A DNA stretch of 64,000 nt. Origin: a virus. Made by a program: the position numbers and the translations under genes. Each line of letters opens with the position of its first letter. Positions within the stretch are counted from its first letter, which is position 1. The DNA lies in IMG/VR virus record IMGVR_UViG_3300046507_000667, positions 62,001 to 126,000 of that record. One strand, 5' to 3'. This document shows positions 24,308 to 32,537 of this stretch, one piece after another. The notes beneath the pieces were generated by a model. It was not told the DNA's origin, made no database searches, and was given only the letters and a program-made list of their open reading frames with translations.

Positions 24308-24784
24308 TTATTTGACAGCATATCCAGTAGTGAATACTTTACTGAATAAATTTGTCATAATATCATTAGCCTCTTCTTCGGGCTTTTCTTTTTTAGAGGG
24401 TCCAACAATAGCTTCAAACATGTCATGAATTTCATTACATGCTTGACAGACAGGTTCCATTGTTTCTAATAACTTAACGAATGGTAGTGTGATTAGGTCT
24501 TTTGCGTCTTGTGAGACAATTAGTTCATTCTGTAGTTCAAAGAAAGAAATTGCTTCAAGTGCTTCTTCTTTTCTTCTTTGAATGTGAACTTTCATATTGA
24601 AAAGCTTTTCATATTCAATGGCCGACTTCTTTAACAGTCTTCGTGCTGACAAAACTGAGATTTCAGTACAATCCTTGTATTTTTCAGTGGTTTTATAAAC
24701 CCAATTGGCAATGCCAATAGTACTGAAATGAAAATTATGAAACTCGATTGCATCATGTATGCGTAGGCCTGTTAGGTCATACAT
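24308..24784 (-). CDS. unknown protein, 158 aa
   Basis: The ATG at 24784 is preferred over an in-frame GTG 12 nt upstream because GTGGGG sits at the right distance. The protein is helical with a Cys pair and His (VCQACNEIH) and a Lys-rich segment (HIQRRKEEALEA). No family is recognised. It is transcribed alone between two terminators. Confidence 0.78.
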   Translation of the reverse strand: MYDLTGLRIHDAIEFHNFHFSTIGIANWVYKTTEKYKDCTEISVLSARRLLKKSAIEYEKLFNMKVHIQRRKEEALEAISFFELQNELIVSQDAKDLITLPFVKLLETMEPVCQACNEIHDMFEAIVGPSKKEKPEEEANDIMTNLFSKVFTTGYAVK

Positions 24785-24822
24785 GTCAAACCCCACTTAT
24801 TTTTATTAAACTAAAAAAAAAA

Positions 24823-24852
24823 GAAATCCCATAATACTAATTTATGGGATTC
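24823..24852 (-). terminator. intrinsic terminator after 24870-25280
   Basis: AATCCCATAA pairs with TTATGGGATT, and the minus-strand tail is TTCTTTTTTTTTT. Confidence 0.88.
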
Positions 24853-24869
24853 CTATTAAACCGTTCTAA

Positions 24870-25280
24870 TTAAAGTGGATACCAGTACACTACTTCGTAG
24901 TGTCTTTTATGTTGACGGAACTTAGCAAGATTTCCATCCATCTTAATAAGTTCATGCCGAACGATCCAATAATCTTTTTCTGTTACAGTTCGTTTGTAAT
25001 TATATTGGGTCTTGCCACCAATCTCAACAGATTGGCGGATATTACCATGAATCTTTACCTTCTTGCGATGTTTTTCAAGATGGTAACCAAGCATGTATGT
25101 AACTCCATCCTTGGTGAAACCGAGTCCGGTCCAACTACGGTTCTCCGCATAACTAGAAGTACCGGTAATGAAAGTCAATCCCGGATACTTGCTGCGGATT
25201 TTTGCCATAGCTTCTGCATGGCTAGATGCACGAAAACTACGTGCTGTTTCAGGACGACTATTGATGAACTTCTTAGACAT
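24870..25280 (-). CDS. basic unknown protein, 136 aa
   Basis: A 136-codon gene, strongly basic (Arg, Lys, His) and aromatic, with no membrane segment; residues about 5-25 include RPETARSFRASSHAEAMAK. Nucleic-acid binding would fit the charge, but no motif is recognised. GGAAAGCAAAATC precedes the ATG. Confidence 0.8.
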   Translation of the reverse strand: MSKKFINSRPETARSFRASSHAEAMAKIRSKYPGLTFITGTSSYAENRSWTGLGFTKDGVTYMLGYHLEKHRKKVKIHGNIRQSVEIGGKTQYNYKRTVTEKDYWIVRHELIKMDGNLAKFRQHKRHYEVVYWYPL

Positions 25281-25302
25281 GATTTTGCTTTCCTTTCTTT
25301 TC

Positions 25303-25449
25303 TTAGATTTTTATATCAATATTACGACCAAGAATTTCATTAAAAGAAACTTTAATCGTTTCCTGCTTTTGCTGCGGATACTGCTGTTGCTTATATTGCT
25401 GAAGAGAATCAGTTGTCCTATAAATAGGACTGATTGGCAGAATTAGCAT
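25303..25449 (-). CDS. possible small overlapping gene, 48 aa
   Basis: An ATG inside the last codons of 25418-25672 opens a second frame of 48 codons that ends 23 nt before the next gene. The product is Gln-rich in the middle (SLQQYKQQQYPQQKQET). It fills the only gap between two adjacent genes, and GAAAGATATT lies upstream. Evidence is the length and position only. Confidence 0.45.
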   Translation of the reverse strand: MLILPISPIYRTTDSLQQYKQQQYPQQKQETIKVSFNEILGRNIDIKI

Positions 25450-25672
25450 CGTCAATATCTTTCAGAGTGACAGGAACGAGCACAATAACTTCTTCAGTTA
25501 GCCCATTCTTATTATTGAACTGAGCTTTCTGTATTACTTTAATATCATGCAAAATCAACGGATTATTCGGATCTTGAATCTTTACTATCTTGGCATAATC
25601 GCACAAGAACTCATTATGAAGAGCTTCTTCAAGAGTCTGAGCATCCATACCTACCATAGTTTCCGTTGCCAT
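25418..25672 (-). CDS. unknown small acidic protein, 84 aa
   Basis: An 84-codon gene with AATTAAGGAATTGAA before the ATG and an early-type promoter motif at 25708-25718. It has a helical N-terminus (AQTLEEALHNEFLCDYAKIV) and a beta-like C-terminus. No family is recognised. Confidence 0.8.
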   Translation of the reverse strand: MATETMVGMDAQTLEEALHNEFLCDYAKIVKIQDPNNPLILHDIKVIQKAQFNNKNGLTEEVIVLVPVTLKDIDDANSANQSYL

Positions 25673-25707
25673 TTCAATTCCTTAATTGAATAGGTTAAAG
25701 TCAGCAA

Positions 25708-25718
25708 TATAATATATC
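25708..25718 (-). promoter_or_regulatory. early-type promoter motif
   Basis: Minus strand GATATATTATA, 36 nt upstream of 25418-25672. Confidence 0.7.
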
Positions 25719-25743
25719 TTCAAAAAGAAGATTAATACAATTT

Positions 25744-25771
25744 GATTCCCTTAGCTTTTGCCAAGGGAATC
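25744..25771 (-). terminator. intrinsic terminator after 25783-26127
   Basis: GATTCCCTT pairs with AAGGGAATC; the minus-strand tail is AAATTGTATT, so it is only moderately T-rich. Confidence 0.7.
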
Positions 25772-25782
25772 ATTGTAATACT

Positions 25783-26127
25783 TTATTTACCCGTTGGCCA
25801 ACGAGTTTCCTCTATGGGAATAAATTCTTCACCCTTTTTTCTAGCGAGCATTGTGTATATTTGTAGCTCGTCTTTTTCTTTTACTTCACTATCTAGGACT
25901 TCATAAAAAGTTTCTCCTTTACCAAAGCAAAATCTATGTAGAGGAGTTTTAAATCCATTACTAGCTAAATGGGTACTATATTTAGACACAGTATAATTAT
26001 TATTTATGCTTAAAATGACCCTTCCCGTTTGTATATTAGTACTAGGATCACTTTGAATTTTATTCAGAAATTCTCTACTCTTTGCATGTAAACCAAAGTT
26101 TATAGAATTAGCAGAAGGCTTCAGCAT
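25783..26127 (-). CDS. unknown protein, 114 aa
   Basis: A 114-codon gene with TTTAGGAAAAGTATTT before the ATG and an early-type promoter motif upstream. The protein is mixed, with a basic first half and an acidic end (KEKDELQIYTMLARKKGEEF). No family is recognised. Confidence 0.82.
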   Translation of the reverse strand: MLKPSANSINFGLHAKSREFLNKIQSDPSTNIQTGRVILSINNNYTVSKYSTHLASNGFKTPLHRFCFGKGETFYEVLDSEVKEKDELQIYTMLARKKGEEFIPIEETRWPTGK

Positions 26128-26173
26128 AAATACTTTTCCTAAAGAGTTATATTAATTACAGTACTACATAAAT

Positions 26174-26184
26174 ATAATATATTT
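26174..26184 (-). promoter_or_regulatory. early-type promoter motif
   Basis: Minus strand AAATATATTAT, 47 nt upstream of 25783-26127. Confidence 0.7.
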
Positions 26185-26222
26185 TCAAGATGATTGCAAC
26201 TACAATGTAAAAGCAAAGAAAA

Positions 26223-26253
26223 CCCCATAACCCTTTTTTCAAGAGTTATGGGG
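26223..26253 (-). terminator. intrinsic terminator of the HU-like gene
   Basis: CCCCATAAC pairs with GTTATGGGG; the minus-strand tail is TTTTCTTTGCTTTT. Confidence 0.88.
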
Positions 26254-26272
26254 AGATTATAAGCTAATTAGC

Positions 26273-26680
26273 TTACTTCTTCTTTGCTACGACAACCTTC
26301 TTAGCTGGTGCAGCAACTACCTTCTTGGCAGGAGCAGCAGGAGTCTTCTTAGCAGCAGGAGCTGCCTTCTTTGCTGGAGCGGCTTCTGCTTCAGCAGCAA
26401 CTTCTTCACCAATAGCATATGCCTTGAGTGCAAAAGTTTGCTTTGCTGGAACTTCAACTGATTCGCCAGTACGTGGGTTACGTGCTGTACGAGCAGCTTG
26501 GTCCTTACGCTTGAAGGTACCAACGACTGTACGGATTGAACCTTCAGCCATTGCAACCTTACGGATACCCTTTAGAACTGCGTCTAGAGCAACGCCAACG
26601 TCCTTCTTGGTTGAGCTTTCAACACCAGCGGCTGCTAGTTCTGATTGTACTGCTGCGATTAGATCGTCACGATTTGCCAT
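26273..26680 (-). CDS. HU-like DNA-binding protein with H1-like Ala/Lys tail, 135 aa
   Basis: Residues 1-90 follow the HU/IHF fold: MANRDDLIAAVQSELAAAG at the start, a helical dimer core, and the beta arm with TARNPRTGE, matching the RNP-x-TG motif that kinks DNA. The last 40 residues are Ala/Pro/Lys repeats (PAKKAAPAAKK) like the tail of histone H1 or of some bacterial HU proteins. It probably binds and compacts phage or host DNA. It has its own terminator and a TTATAAATT word at 26729-26737. Family call is strong. Confidence 0.93.
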   Translation of the reverse strand: MANRDDLIAAVQSELAAAGVESSTKKDVGVALDAVLKGIRKVAMAEGSIRTVVGTFKRKDQAARTARNPRTGESVEVPAKQTFALKAYAIGEEVAAEAEAAPAKKAAPAAKKTPAAPAKKVVAAPAKKVVVAKKK

Positions 26681-26728
26681 GATAATTTCCTAAAAATGAA
26701 AAGATGATAATGAAGTTAAATTTGAAAA

Positions 26729-26737
26729 TTTATAAAT
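26729..26737 (-). promoter_or_regulatory. possible late promoter before the HU-like gene
   Basis: TTATAAATT-type word (both strands) 49 nt upstream of the ATG; compare the capsid gene leader. Weak. Confidence 0.35.
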
Positions 26738-26835
26738 TCTGAATTTCAGAACTCTATACCTATGTTAGTTACAACTCTGAAAATTCTACGATATAAAAGT
26801 GCTTGAATTTTGAGGGGAACTTGTATAGAGTAAGA

Positions 26836-26869
26836 AGTTCCTTACGGCCGGTTAAAGCCATAAGGAACT
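26836..26869 (-). terminator. hairpin after 26887-27495, probable terminator
   Basis: AGTTCCTTA pairs with TAAGGAACT, extended inside by GGC/GCC. The minus-strand tail (CTTACTCTATAC) is only partly T-rich. Confidence 0.65.
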
Positions 26870-26886
26870 AGGGGATTTACTACCTA

Positions 26887-27495
26887 TTACTCTGCTGCGT
26901 CAGCTGCCTTGATGAAACAAACATCAATGATTTCGATAAGGCGATCCTTCTTAGCCGAATCAATCTCAGCGATGATATCTGCTTCTAGGTAAGCTTCGTG
27001 TTTGTGCAACCATCCGCGTAGAAGTGCAACACTCATCTTCTGGTAAGCTTCTAGAGAAAGAATCTCTACTTCGCCTTCCTCACCTGCTTCGCTCTCATCT
27101 GAAGAGGATTCTTCAGACTGCTCTGATTCAGATGATTCTTCAGCTTGATCTTGTGCAGCAATGATCTCAGCGACAGGAGTCTCTGGTTTCACTTCTACTA
27201 CAGGAGGAAGCTCAATTGAAGTTGGAGTTGGTACTAGTGGAGTAGGCATATTCTTTGCGGTTTCTACAACCTCACCTTCAGGGAGTTTGGCGAAAACGTA
27301 AGGAAGTACACGGTTACCAGCAATATCGATCGTCACATCTTTTGTAGCATGCTCTTTTACATCAAAACCCATCTTTTTAAGCTGTGCTGCATGAGTCTTT
27401 AGAATGCTAATTGGTGATGAGATAGGACCGATCTTATTAATAAACGGAATACGCTTATTATTGCTGATTGTAACAAAAACGTTTGTATCAGACAT
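26887..27495 (-). CDS. acidic virion-region protein with folded ends, 202 aa
   Basis: The N-terminal 90 residues look folded (VFVTISNNKRIPFINKIGPI). The middle is very acidic and Ser-rich (SSESEQSEESSSDESEAGEEGE), and the C-terminus has a small helical domain (VALLRGWLHKHEAYLEADII) similar in pattern to SAP-like folds. No exact family. It is two genes upstream of HU and downstream of 27534-28139, another acidic protein; both may be head components. AGGAGGACATC precedes the ATG. Confidence 0.75.
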   Translation of the reverse strand: MSDTNVFVTISNNKRIPFINKIGPISSPISILKTHAAQLKKMGFDVKEHATKDVTIDIAGNRVLPYVFAKLPEGEVVETAKNMPTPLVPTPTSIELPPVVEVKPETPVAEIIAAQDQAEESSESEQSEESSSDESEAGEEGEVEILSLEAYQKMSVALLRGWLHKHEAYLEADIIAEIDSAKKDRLIEIIDVCFIKAADAAE

Positions 27496-27533
27496 TATAA
27501 GATGTCCTCCTAAGAGATTATAATTGATTCTTA

Positions 27534-28139
27534 TTAGATTACGAGGTTGTCGTCGTCTGAGTCGTCCCAGCCGTCGTCTTCATCGTCATCCATATCACCA
27601 TCGGAGAGGATGCCTTCTACTTCATTTGCGCCTAGATCATCTAGAGCAACTTCATCATCACCTTGGTCAAGGCTACCAGTGTCAACGCCACCAACTACAC
27701 CACCAACATCGCTGAACTTAACTGAAGAATCTTCAGAAGCTTCGTTGATGCCGAGTAGATAACCGACCATATCTGATTGGCTTTGAGCAGCACTTGTAGC
27801 ACATGATGGCTTTAGTGATGACTCAGGAGCTTCACCTTGATTTTGGTGTTGGAAATAATTATCTGGAGCTAGTGTATCAGTTAGATCATTATCGTTAACT
27901 TGTGGAGCACGATTCTGATTGAAGAACTGAAGATTGTCAACACCAGCATCTGTTGGTTGCTCATGTGGACCAGCGGCATCAATGAAGGTTGCTTCGTCAA
28001 GGCCGATTTCTTCGAAAAGTAGTTCTTCAACTGATTCAGCGATAAAACTTGCTGAATTTTCAAGCATAGAGCCGGTCTCAGCTAGTGCTTCGTTTAGTGA
28101 GATTGCATCTACTTGCTCTTGTAGAGTTAGAGTAGTCAT
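27534..28139 (-). CDS. acidic protein of the capsid region, 201 aa
   Basis: An acidic 201-aa protein with long Asp/Glu runs at the C-terminus (DGDMDDDEDDGWDDSDDD) and Gly/Val-rich segments in the middle. No domain is recognised. It is next to 28191-29444 and 26887-27495 in a leftward transcript. It may be a scaffold-like or internal head protein by composition. Confidence 0.75.
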   Translation of the reverse strand: MTTLTLQEQVDAISLNEALAETGSMLENSASFIAESVEELLFEEIGLDEATFIDAAGPHEQPTDAGVDNLQFFNQNRAPQVNDNDLTDTLAPDNYFQHQNQGEAPESSLKPSCATSAAQSQSDMVGYLLGINEASEDSSVKFSDVGGVVGGVDTGSLDQGDDEVALDDLGANEVEGILSDGDMDDDEDDGWDDSDDDNLVI

Positions 28140-28190
28140 TTAAAGTTTCCTTACTGTGTTTAAAATAAAACAAACAAGCTATTTGTTTGT

Positions 28191-29444
28191 TTACTCAGCA
28201 TTACTGATATGCTTAAAAATGTCTTTTAATGCAAATAGCAAGAAAGAAGTCAGATAAAAGTCACTAGACGCAATCTTCAATTCTGAAGAGGAGTCTGTAT
28301 ATCTATCTTCAATTGTATGTATTGCATCCAATACGGTATCAAGCTTATCTGAGTCTGTAGCATTTCGCTTCCAATCTAGATACTTGATAAAGAAAATTTC
28401 ATTTGGATCTTCAGTTAGTCCGTCTGCAGGAGTACGGAAAATTTGAGTATTAAATGTATCTAGTAGAGTCTGACGTACATCTAATGGCGTACCATCATAT
28501 AGATAGTCTACGAATGACTGTTTCTTTTGAATATAGAAATTATATCCATAGTCACCAGTAAGTCCAGCCATACTTACAATCTGGAAGGTATTCTGAGTTG
28601 TAGGTAATTTAGATACATCCATCAAGTTATTCTGAAGATAATAAAAGATGGACTTGCGGTAAGTCTGACCTGATGCATACTTCAATACAGTTGGATTGAT
28701 TCGAGTAGAAGTTCTTAATGATTGATAACGTTCAGTCAGCTTATTATCAATTAAAAACTTATTCAAATACTGATCTACTGTACTTCCACTAAGGAAGACC
28801 ATATTAGCTTCTACATAGAAGCGTTCTCGGAAGCATGCAAATACATCATCAAATACTAATCGAATTTGCTTCACAGAGTCGGCATGACTCTTAGGAAGGA
28901 CAGGATTGGTCGATCTACCAATAAGCTTAAAATCTACTTCTAGCTCTTTTACTACCTGTCTAAGAATCTCATCAACTTTATAGTTGCTGATTCTTAAGGT
29001 AATCTTATAAAACTTTTGGTTATTGTAGTTATCTGCTTCTACATTCATAACCGTGAATAGGTATTTCTTAGAGTTTCTACTAATTTCTACCTGATCTTCA
29101 TACATTGGTATGACTGTATCAGGAATAATAATAGCAGTAGTTTCAATCTCACTCTGAATACCATTATCACTTTGACTTGTACCGAAATCTGCCTGTTGCA
29201 GATCGTATAATGGGAAGTTGTCAATCCGATAATAACCAGATGGTGATTCCTCACCCACTGATTCGTTATATGCTGTAAAAGGTACATCAAAATCGGAGGC
29301 AAACTTACTTCGGCTAAAGTATGATACGAATGTCGGTGCTGACTCTAGGAAATTAGAATATCTAGCTGTAGCGTCCTTGACATACTCAGACACATTCATG
29401 TCAATCAGCTCTTCCACAGAAACTACGGAGTTGACGCGTCCCAT
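28191..29444 (-). CDS. probable virion structural protein, 417 aa
   Basis: A 417-aa protein with many Asp, Tyr, Phe and Asn residues and mixed alpha/beta regularity (IIIPDTVIPMYEDQV; RYQSLRTSTRINPTVLKY), no membrane segment and an acidic C-terminal helix. Its N-terminus begins MGRVNSVVSVEELID. The size and position between head-region genes fit a neck, tail-completion or baseplate component, but no motif names it. Confidence 0.7.
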   Translation of the reverse strand: MGRVNSVVSVEELIDMNVSEYVKDATARYSNFLESAPTFVSYFSRSKFASDFDVPFTAYNESVGEESPSGYYRIDNFPLYDLQQADFGTSQSDNGIQSEIETTAIIIPDTVIPMYEDQVEISRNSKKYLFTVMNVEADNYNNQKFYKITLRISNYKVDEILRQVVKELEVDFKLIGRSTNPVLPKSHADSVKQIRLVFDDVFACFRERFYVEANMVFLSGSTVDQYLNKFLIDNKLTERYQSLRTSTRINPTVLKYASGQTYRKSIFYYLQNNLMDVSKLPTTQNTFQIVSMAGLTGDYGYNFYIQKKQSFVDYLYDGTPLDVRQTLLDTFNTQIFRTPADGLTEDPNEIFFIKYLDWKRNATDSDKLDTVLDAIHTIEDRYTDSSSELKIASSDFYLTSFLLFALKDIFKHISNAE

Positions 29445-29520
29445 AGAAATTCCTTTAAGTTTTTTCTAAAGCTTTGTTATTTTACAAAAATGAGCAAAAA
29501 ATAAAGCAGGATAAAATAAA

Positions 29521-29552
29521 CCCCTATACTCCCAATTAAGGAAGTATAGGGG
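29521..29552 (-). terminator. intrinsic terminator after the small 29562-29711 gene
   Basis: CCCCTATACTCC pairs with GGAAGTATAGGGG, and the minus-strand tail is TTTATTTTATCC. Confidence 0.85.
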
Positions 29553-29561
29553 TATTAAAGC

Positions 29562-29711
29562 TTAACCATTTAGAATCTTGCTAAGTTGCTCAGTTTCTTT
29601 AGTATTGGCAGTTTCTAAGAATCCACCAGAGAAATGATCATCTACCTTTTGATTTTCAATAAGACCTTCACTAACTACTACATCGGGAATTTGATTTACG
29701 TTCTGTTCCAT
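29562..29711 (-). CDS. small acidic protein, 49 aa
   Basis: A 49-codon gene with AAGGATTAATC before its ATG, ending 10 nt before the terminator. The product is acidic (NVNQIPDVVVSEGLIENQK) and has no membrane segment. The good ribosome site and position between two genes support translation. Unknown function. Confidence 0.7.
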   Translation of the reverse strand: MEQNVNQIPDVVVSEGLIENQKVDDHFSGGFLETANTKETEQLSKILNG

Positions 29712-29720
29712 GATTAATCC

Positions 29721-30095
29721 TTAATGAAAGAATACAGTTTGTTTAGCATGGTGTACTGCATCAGCAAATTGAACGAAAAATTCAATTAGCTTATCTTCAC
29801 TATCGATACTATGATCTCGTAAAGGACGAATCATATTACCAATATTTGCTTTGTCATCTCGTTCATCATAAGCTAAATAGGTGGTACTATAATTAGCTTT
29901 TTCAACTGACTCAAAAGATGCAAATGAACCAATAATCAAATTACCAAGATTTTTGATATTCGGTTGATTATCAATATATACTTGGTTGTCTTCAATATAC
30001 TTTTTCATTTCTGCACGAGTAGCAGTATAGCAGAAATCTAAGTGTGGTTCTGACTTTTCCCTTTTAGGTGGAATAAATTCATCTGAATAAAACAT
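29721..30095 (-). CDS. unknown protein, 124 aa
   Basis: A 124-codon gene whose start overlaps the stop of 30095-30646. The product is charged with Tyr, Asp and Lys (AEMKKYIEDNQVYIDNQPNI) and ends VHHAKQTVFFH. No family is recognised. Coupling to the gene before it suggests joint action. Confidence 0.8.
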   Translation of the reverse strand: MFYSDEFIPPKREKSEPHLDFCYTATRAEMKKYIEDNQVYIDNQPNIKNLGNLIIGSFASFESVEKANYSTTYLAYDERDDKANIGNMIRPLRDHSIDSEDKLIEFFVQFADAVHHAKQTVFFH

Positions 30096-30646
30096 TAGCT
30101 AAAGATCCTTTTAATCCAAGATTTCTTATTTAGTTTGGCATCTAACTGCTTTGCTTCGAAAACAGTATCTTTTCTTATTTGCCTAATATTAGTTTTATGA
30201 TTATCAATATCATCAAAGAATTTATCAATATCCTTTGTAATTTTATTAAATTTAGGATATTGAACTTGGTATGTGATATGTAACCACTCTTCACCATTAT
30301 TAAAATTTTCTCTATTCTTTCTTTCAGCCTTAAATGAGGAATACCAAAAGTTATAAGCAATAAACCACTTATTTTTAAATACAGTCAGTACTGAAAGAAT
30401 TTGGCAAATATGCACATGTAGATTGATTGCTGTATCATCATCAAGAAGATAACCAATTCCTTCTTTTAGATATTTACGATATTCTTCTCGAATAATCTTT
30501 TCAACATGATCTACATTGTTTAATAGATCAAAGATATTCAGATTCTCTTCATCAGCATCTCGAAAATTTCTAGTTGACAATTCAAAATCAACTAATTGGC
30601 TAAATGCAATTACTTTGTTCAAGAAATCTAAGTATTCCTTAGACAT
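30095..30646 (-). CDS. unknown helical protein, 183 aa
   Basis: The start at 30646 is used because AAAGGAAAGATC precedes it. The protein is helical and Lys/Asp-rich (LDFLNKVIAFSQLVDFELS) with a basic C-terminus (KQLDAKLNKKSWIKRIFS). No family is recognised. Confidence 0.8.
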   Translation of the reverse strand: MSKEYLDFLNKVIAFSQLVDFELSTRNFRDADEENLNIFDLLNNVDHVEKIIREEYRKYLKEGIGYLLDDDTAINLHVHICQILSVLTVFKNKWFIAYNFWYSSFKAERKNRENFNNGEEWLHITYQVQYPKFNKITKDIDKFFDDIDNHKTNIRQIRKDTVFEAKQLDAKLNKKSWIKRIFS

Positions 30647-30656
30647 GATCTTTCCT

Positions 30657-31295
30657 TTATTCTTCTTCCTCGATAACAAGGTTAGATTTAAAATATTCCT
30701 TGTTAATAAGCTGATTGGCCATGTGAATCGACAGAAGTGTATTTGCCATTTGAGCTAGATTAAAATCATAGATCATATTAGCAAATACTCGAAATTCTTT
30801 AAGAGGCATAAAATCTGCATGCTCATCAGTTTCAACAAGAATCCGAAATCCTAACTCATAAGGGTCTTCTCCAGAACCACGAAAGTCAGGAATAATCACA
30901 AGTTGTTGATTAGACCGATTAGTCAGTGCATAATCTTTATTGTTTCTTTTAACCTTGAATCTCTTCTTGGTTGGTAAATCAGGGTGTTTGATTTCTTCGA
31001 TAACTGCATCAATATCATCATAAAATGCTAAAGCATTTACAAAGACATCTCGTAAATCATAGATATCAAAGTGTGATACTGCAAACTGCTTAGTTTTATC
31101 AGCCCAATCCATTTCTTCCTTTGGACTGGTAAGTTTAAAAATTAGATATGAAGAAGTAAGGAGGGTCGCAGTATTATTGTACATATTGAACCATCCAGCG
31201 GCCTTACCAGCACGATTTTTACTCTTTCCTTTACTAACTTTAAACTCCAGACTGAAATTACCGAAGCTTAGTAGGATTTGCTTTGGATCTGCCAT
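30657..31295 (-). CDS. unknown protein, 212 aa
   Basis: A 212-codon gene. The product has an N-terminal beta-like part (QILLSFGNFSLEFKVSKGKS), a middle rich in Lys and Asp, and an acidic end (VIEEEE). No family is recognised. Two TATAAATG words lie close to its start (31302-31324), again like late promoters. It is the first gene of a four-gene transcript running to 29521. Confidence 0.8.
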   Translation of the reverse strand: MADPKQILLSFGNFSLEFKVSKGKSKNRAGKAAGWFNMYNNTATLLTSSYLIFKLTSPKEEMDWADKTKQFAVSHFDIYDLRDVFVNALAFYDDIDAVIEEIKHPDLPTKKRFKVKRNNKDYALTNRSNQQLVIIPDFRGSGEDPYELGFRILVETDEHADFMPLKEFRVFANMIYDFNLAQMANTLLSIHMANQLINKEYFKSNLVIEEEE

Positions 31296-31386
31296 TTATA
31301 GGTCTCGTACTAGGACATTTATAGACTAATTATATTCTGATGTTTCATATTCTTTTAAGACCTATTCTACATTAGAATATAATCCC

Positions 31387-31411
31387 CCTTACCCACATAT
31401 AGTGAGTAAGG
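31387..31411 (-). terminator. intrinsic terminator after 31431-31757
   Basis: CCTTAC-CCAC pairs with GTGAGTAAGG, but the minus-strand tail (GGGGATTATATTC) is poorly T-rich. Confidence 0.65.
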
Positions 31412-31430
31412 AGAACTTTTATGCTAATGC

Positions 31431-31757
31431 TTACTTGCCAAAGCGAGCAACATCTGCACCTGTTGCACCAGCAATTGTTGTTGTAGCTTGATTGTAGTGT
31501 GTTTCAAGCTCAAGAGCGGCTGTAGCTTCATAAATAACTGAATACTTGCCGATTGGTAGAGTATCACCTTCTAGGCCATTCCAAAGCTGTTGCATTTCAC
31601 CAAATGGAATAAGCATTAGACGTGGTTGTTCACCGGGAGCTTGTGGTGGTTGAATATGGATTAGACGTGGTTTACGCATATAAAATTTTGCGTCATCTTC
31701 CTTTGTTACATCACCAACTACTGCTTGATTTGATGTAAGAACTAGAACCTTGATCAT
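31431..31757 (-). CDS. small conserved-looking phage protein, 108 aa
   Basis: A 108-aa protein with short strands and a Pro-rich turn (PRLIHIQPPQAPGEQPRLML). The segment DDAKFYMRKPRL followed by strands and LIPF recalls small Sm/OB-like phage proteins that have ...YYLKNPxxV...; this is a pattern impression only. GGAAAACATC precedes the ATG. No function is assigned. Confidence 0.72.
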   Translation of the reverse strand: MIKVLVLTSNQAVVGDVTKEDDAKFYMRKPRLIHIQPPQAPGEQPRLMLIPFGEMQQLWNGLEGDTLPIGKYSVIYEATAALELETHYNQATTTIAGATGADVARFGK

Positions 31758-31786
31758 GATGTTTTCCTTTATTGAAAAAATAAGAA

Positions 31787-32419
31787 TTATTCTTGTACTA
31801 CAGGTGCTTCTTCTGGAAGCATTGCAAAAATCTGGCGGACTGTCAAGCTATTAGCAATGACTGTTTCCAACGGATATTCTTCTTTGTCATCTAGACAGAC
31901 AACATAGCTTTCATCCCATTCATTTGCCATACGAATCTTATCATGGTCAGTTAGAAGACCAAGTTGTAGTGCGGCAATGGGAGATACTTTTTGATGAAGG
32001 CTACCAAATTCAACTAGCTCTTCAGTAAAGACATTAGTACCAAGATGTTTTAATACATTAGTATCAAGTTGCTTTAGATCGCGATCGAGAAGATACTCAG
32101 CGAATTGGCGCTTTGTAAGAAGATGCTCTGCTGGCTGAAGTTGAATGACATCACCATCTTCACTTGCTGGAAGAGCAGCAAGAATTTGACGAACTGACAG
32201 AATGGCCTGTTGCCATTGATCGCCAACCTTCTTTACATAGTGGATAAATACTCCACCACGAGCAGCAGCATACATGTCATGATCTTTGCTAGTAAGCTTA
32301 CCTAGAAATTGAGCAGCAACTGCAAGGGTGCTACTTTGATAAATCAAACCTTGCTCAAATTCTTGTCCATTTAGAACTTGGTCGAAAATGAATTGAGCAA
32401 ATTTGGTTTTAGTCAGCAT
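31787..32419 (-). CDS. protein with internal duplication, 210 aa
   Basis: The two halves are similar: LTKTKFAQFIFDQVLNGQ versus LTKRQFAEYLLDRDLKQL, QFLGKLTSKDHDMYAAA versus QLGLLTDHDKIRMANEW, and ILSVRQILAALPASE versus SLTVRQIFAMLPEEA. So each half is a copy of one 95-105-residue unit. The repeat ends in a short VRQI-LP motif. No known family is recognised. It has its own early-type promoter motif at 32474-32484. Confidence 0.82.
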   Translation of the reverse strand: MLTKTKFAQFIFDQVLNGQEFEQGLIYQSSTLAVAAQFLGKLTSKDHDMYAAARGGVFIHYVKKVGDQWQQAILSVRQILAALPASEDGDVIQLQPAEHLLTKRQFAEYLLDRDLKQLDTNVLKHLGTNVFTEELVEFGSLHQKVSPIAALQLGLLTDHDKIRMANEWDESYVVCLDDKEEYPLETVIANSLTVRQIFAMLPEEAPVVQE

Positions 32420-32473
32420 CTACTTTTCCTTAGAAGTTTAATGAAAGCACTTTATTATAGTTGTGCTCAATTT

Positions 32474-32484
32474 AATAATATATT
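32474..32484 (-). promoter_or_regulatory. early-type promoter motif
   Basis: Minus strand AATATATTATT, 55 nt upstream of 31787-32419. Confidence 0.7.
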
Positions 32485-32500
32485 TCTAAATTGAGGTTTA

Positions 32501-32535
32501 AAATCCTATAGCAGTTTGCACCACTATAGGATTTT
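32501..32535 (-). terminator. intrinsic terminator after the SF2 helicase
   Basis: AAAATCCTATAG pairs with CTATAGGATTTT around a 12-nt loop; it is symmetrical and may work on either strand. Confidence 0.85.
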
Positions 32536-32537
32536 CT

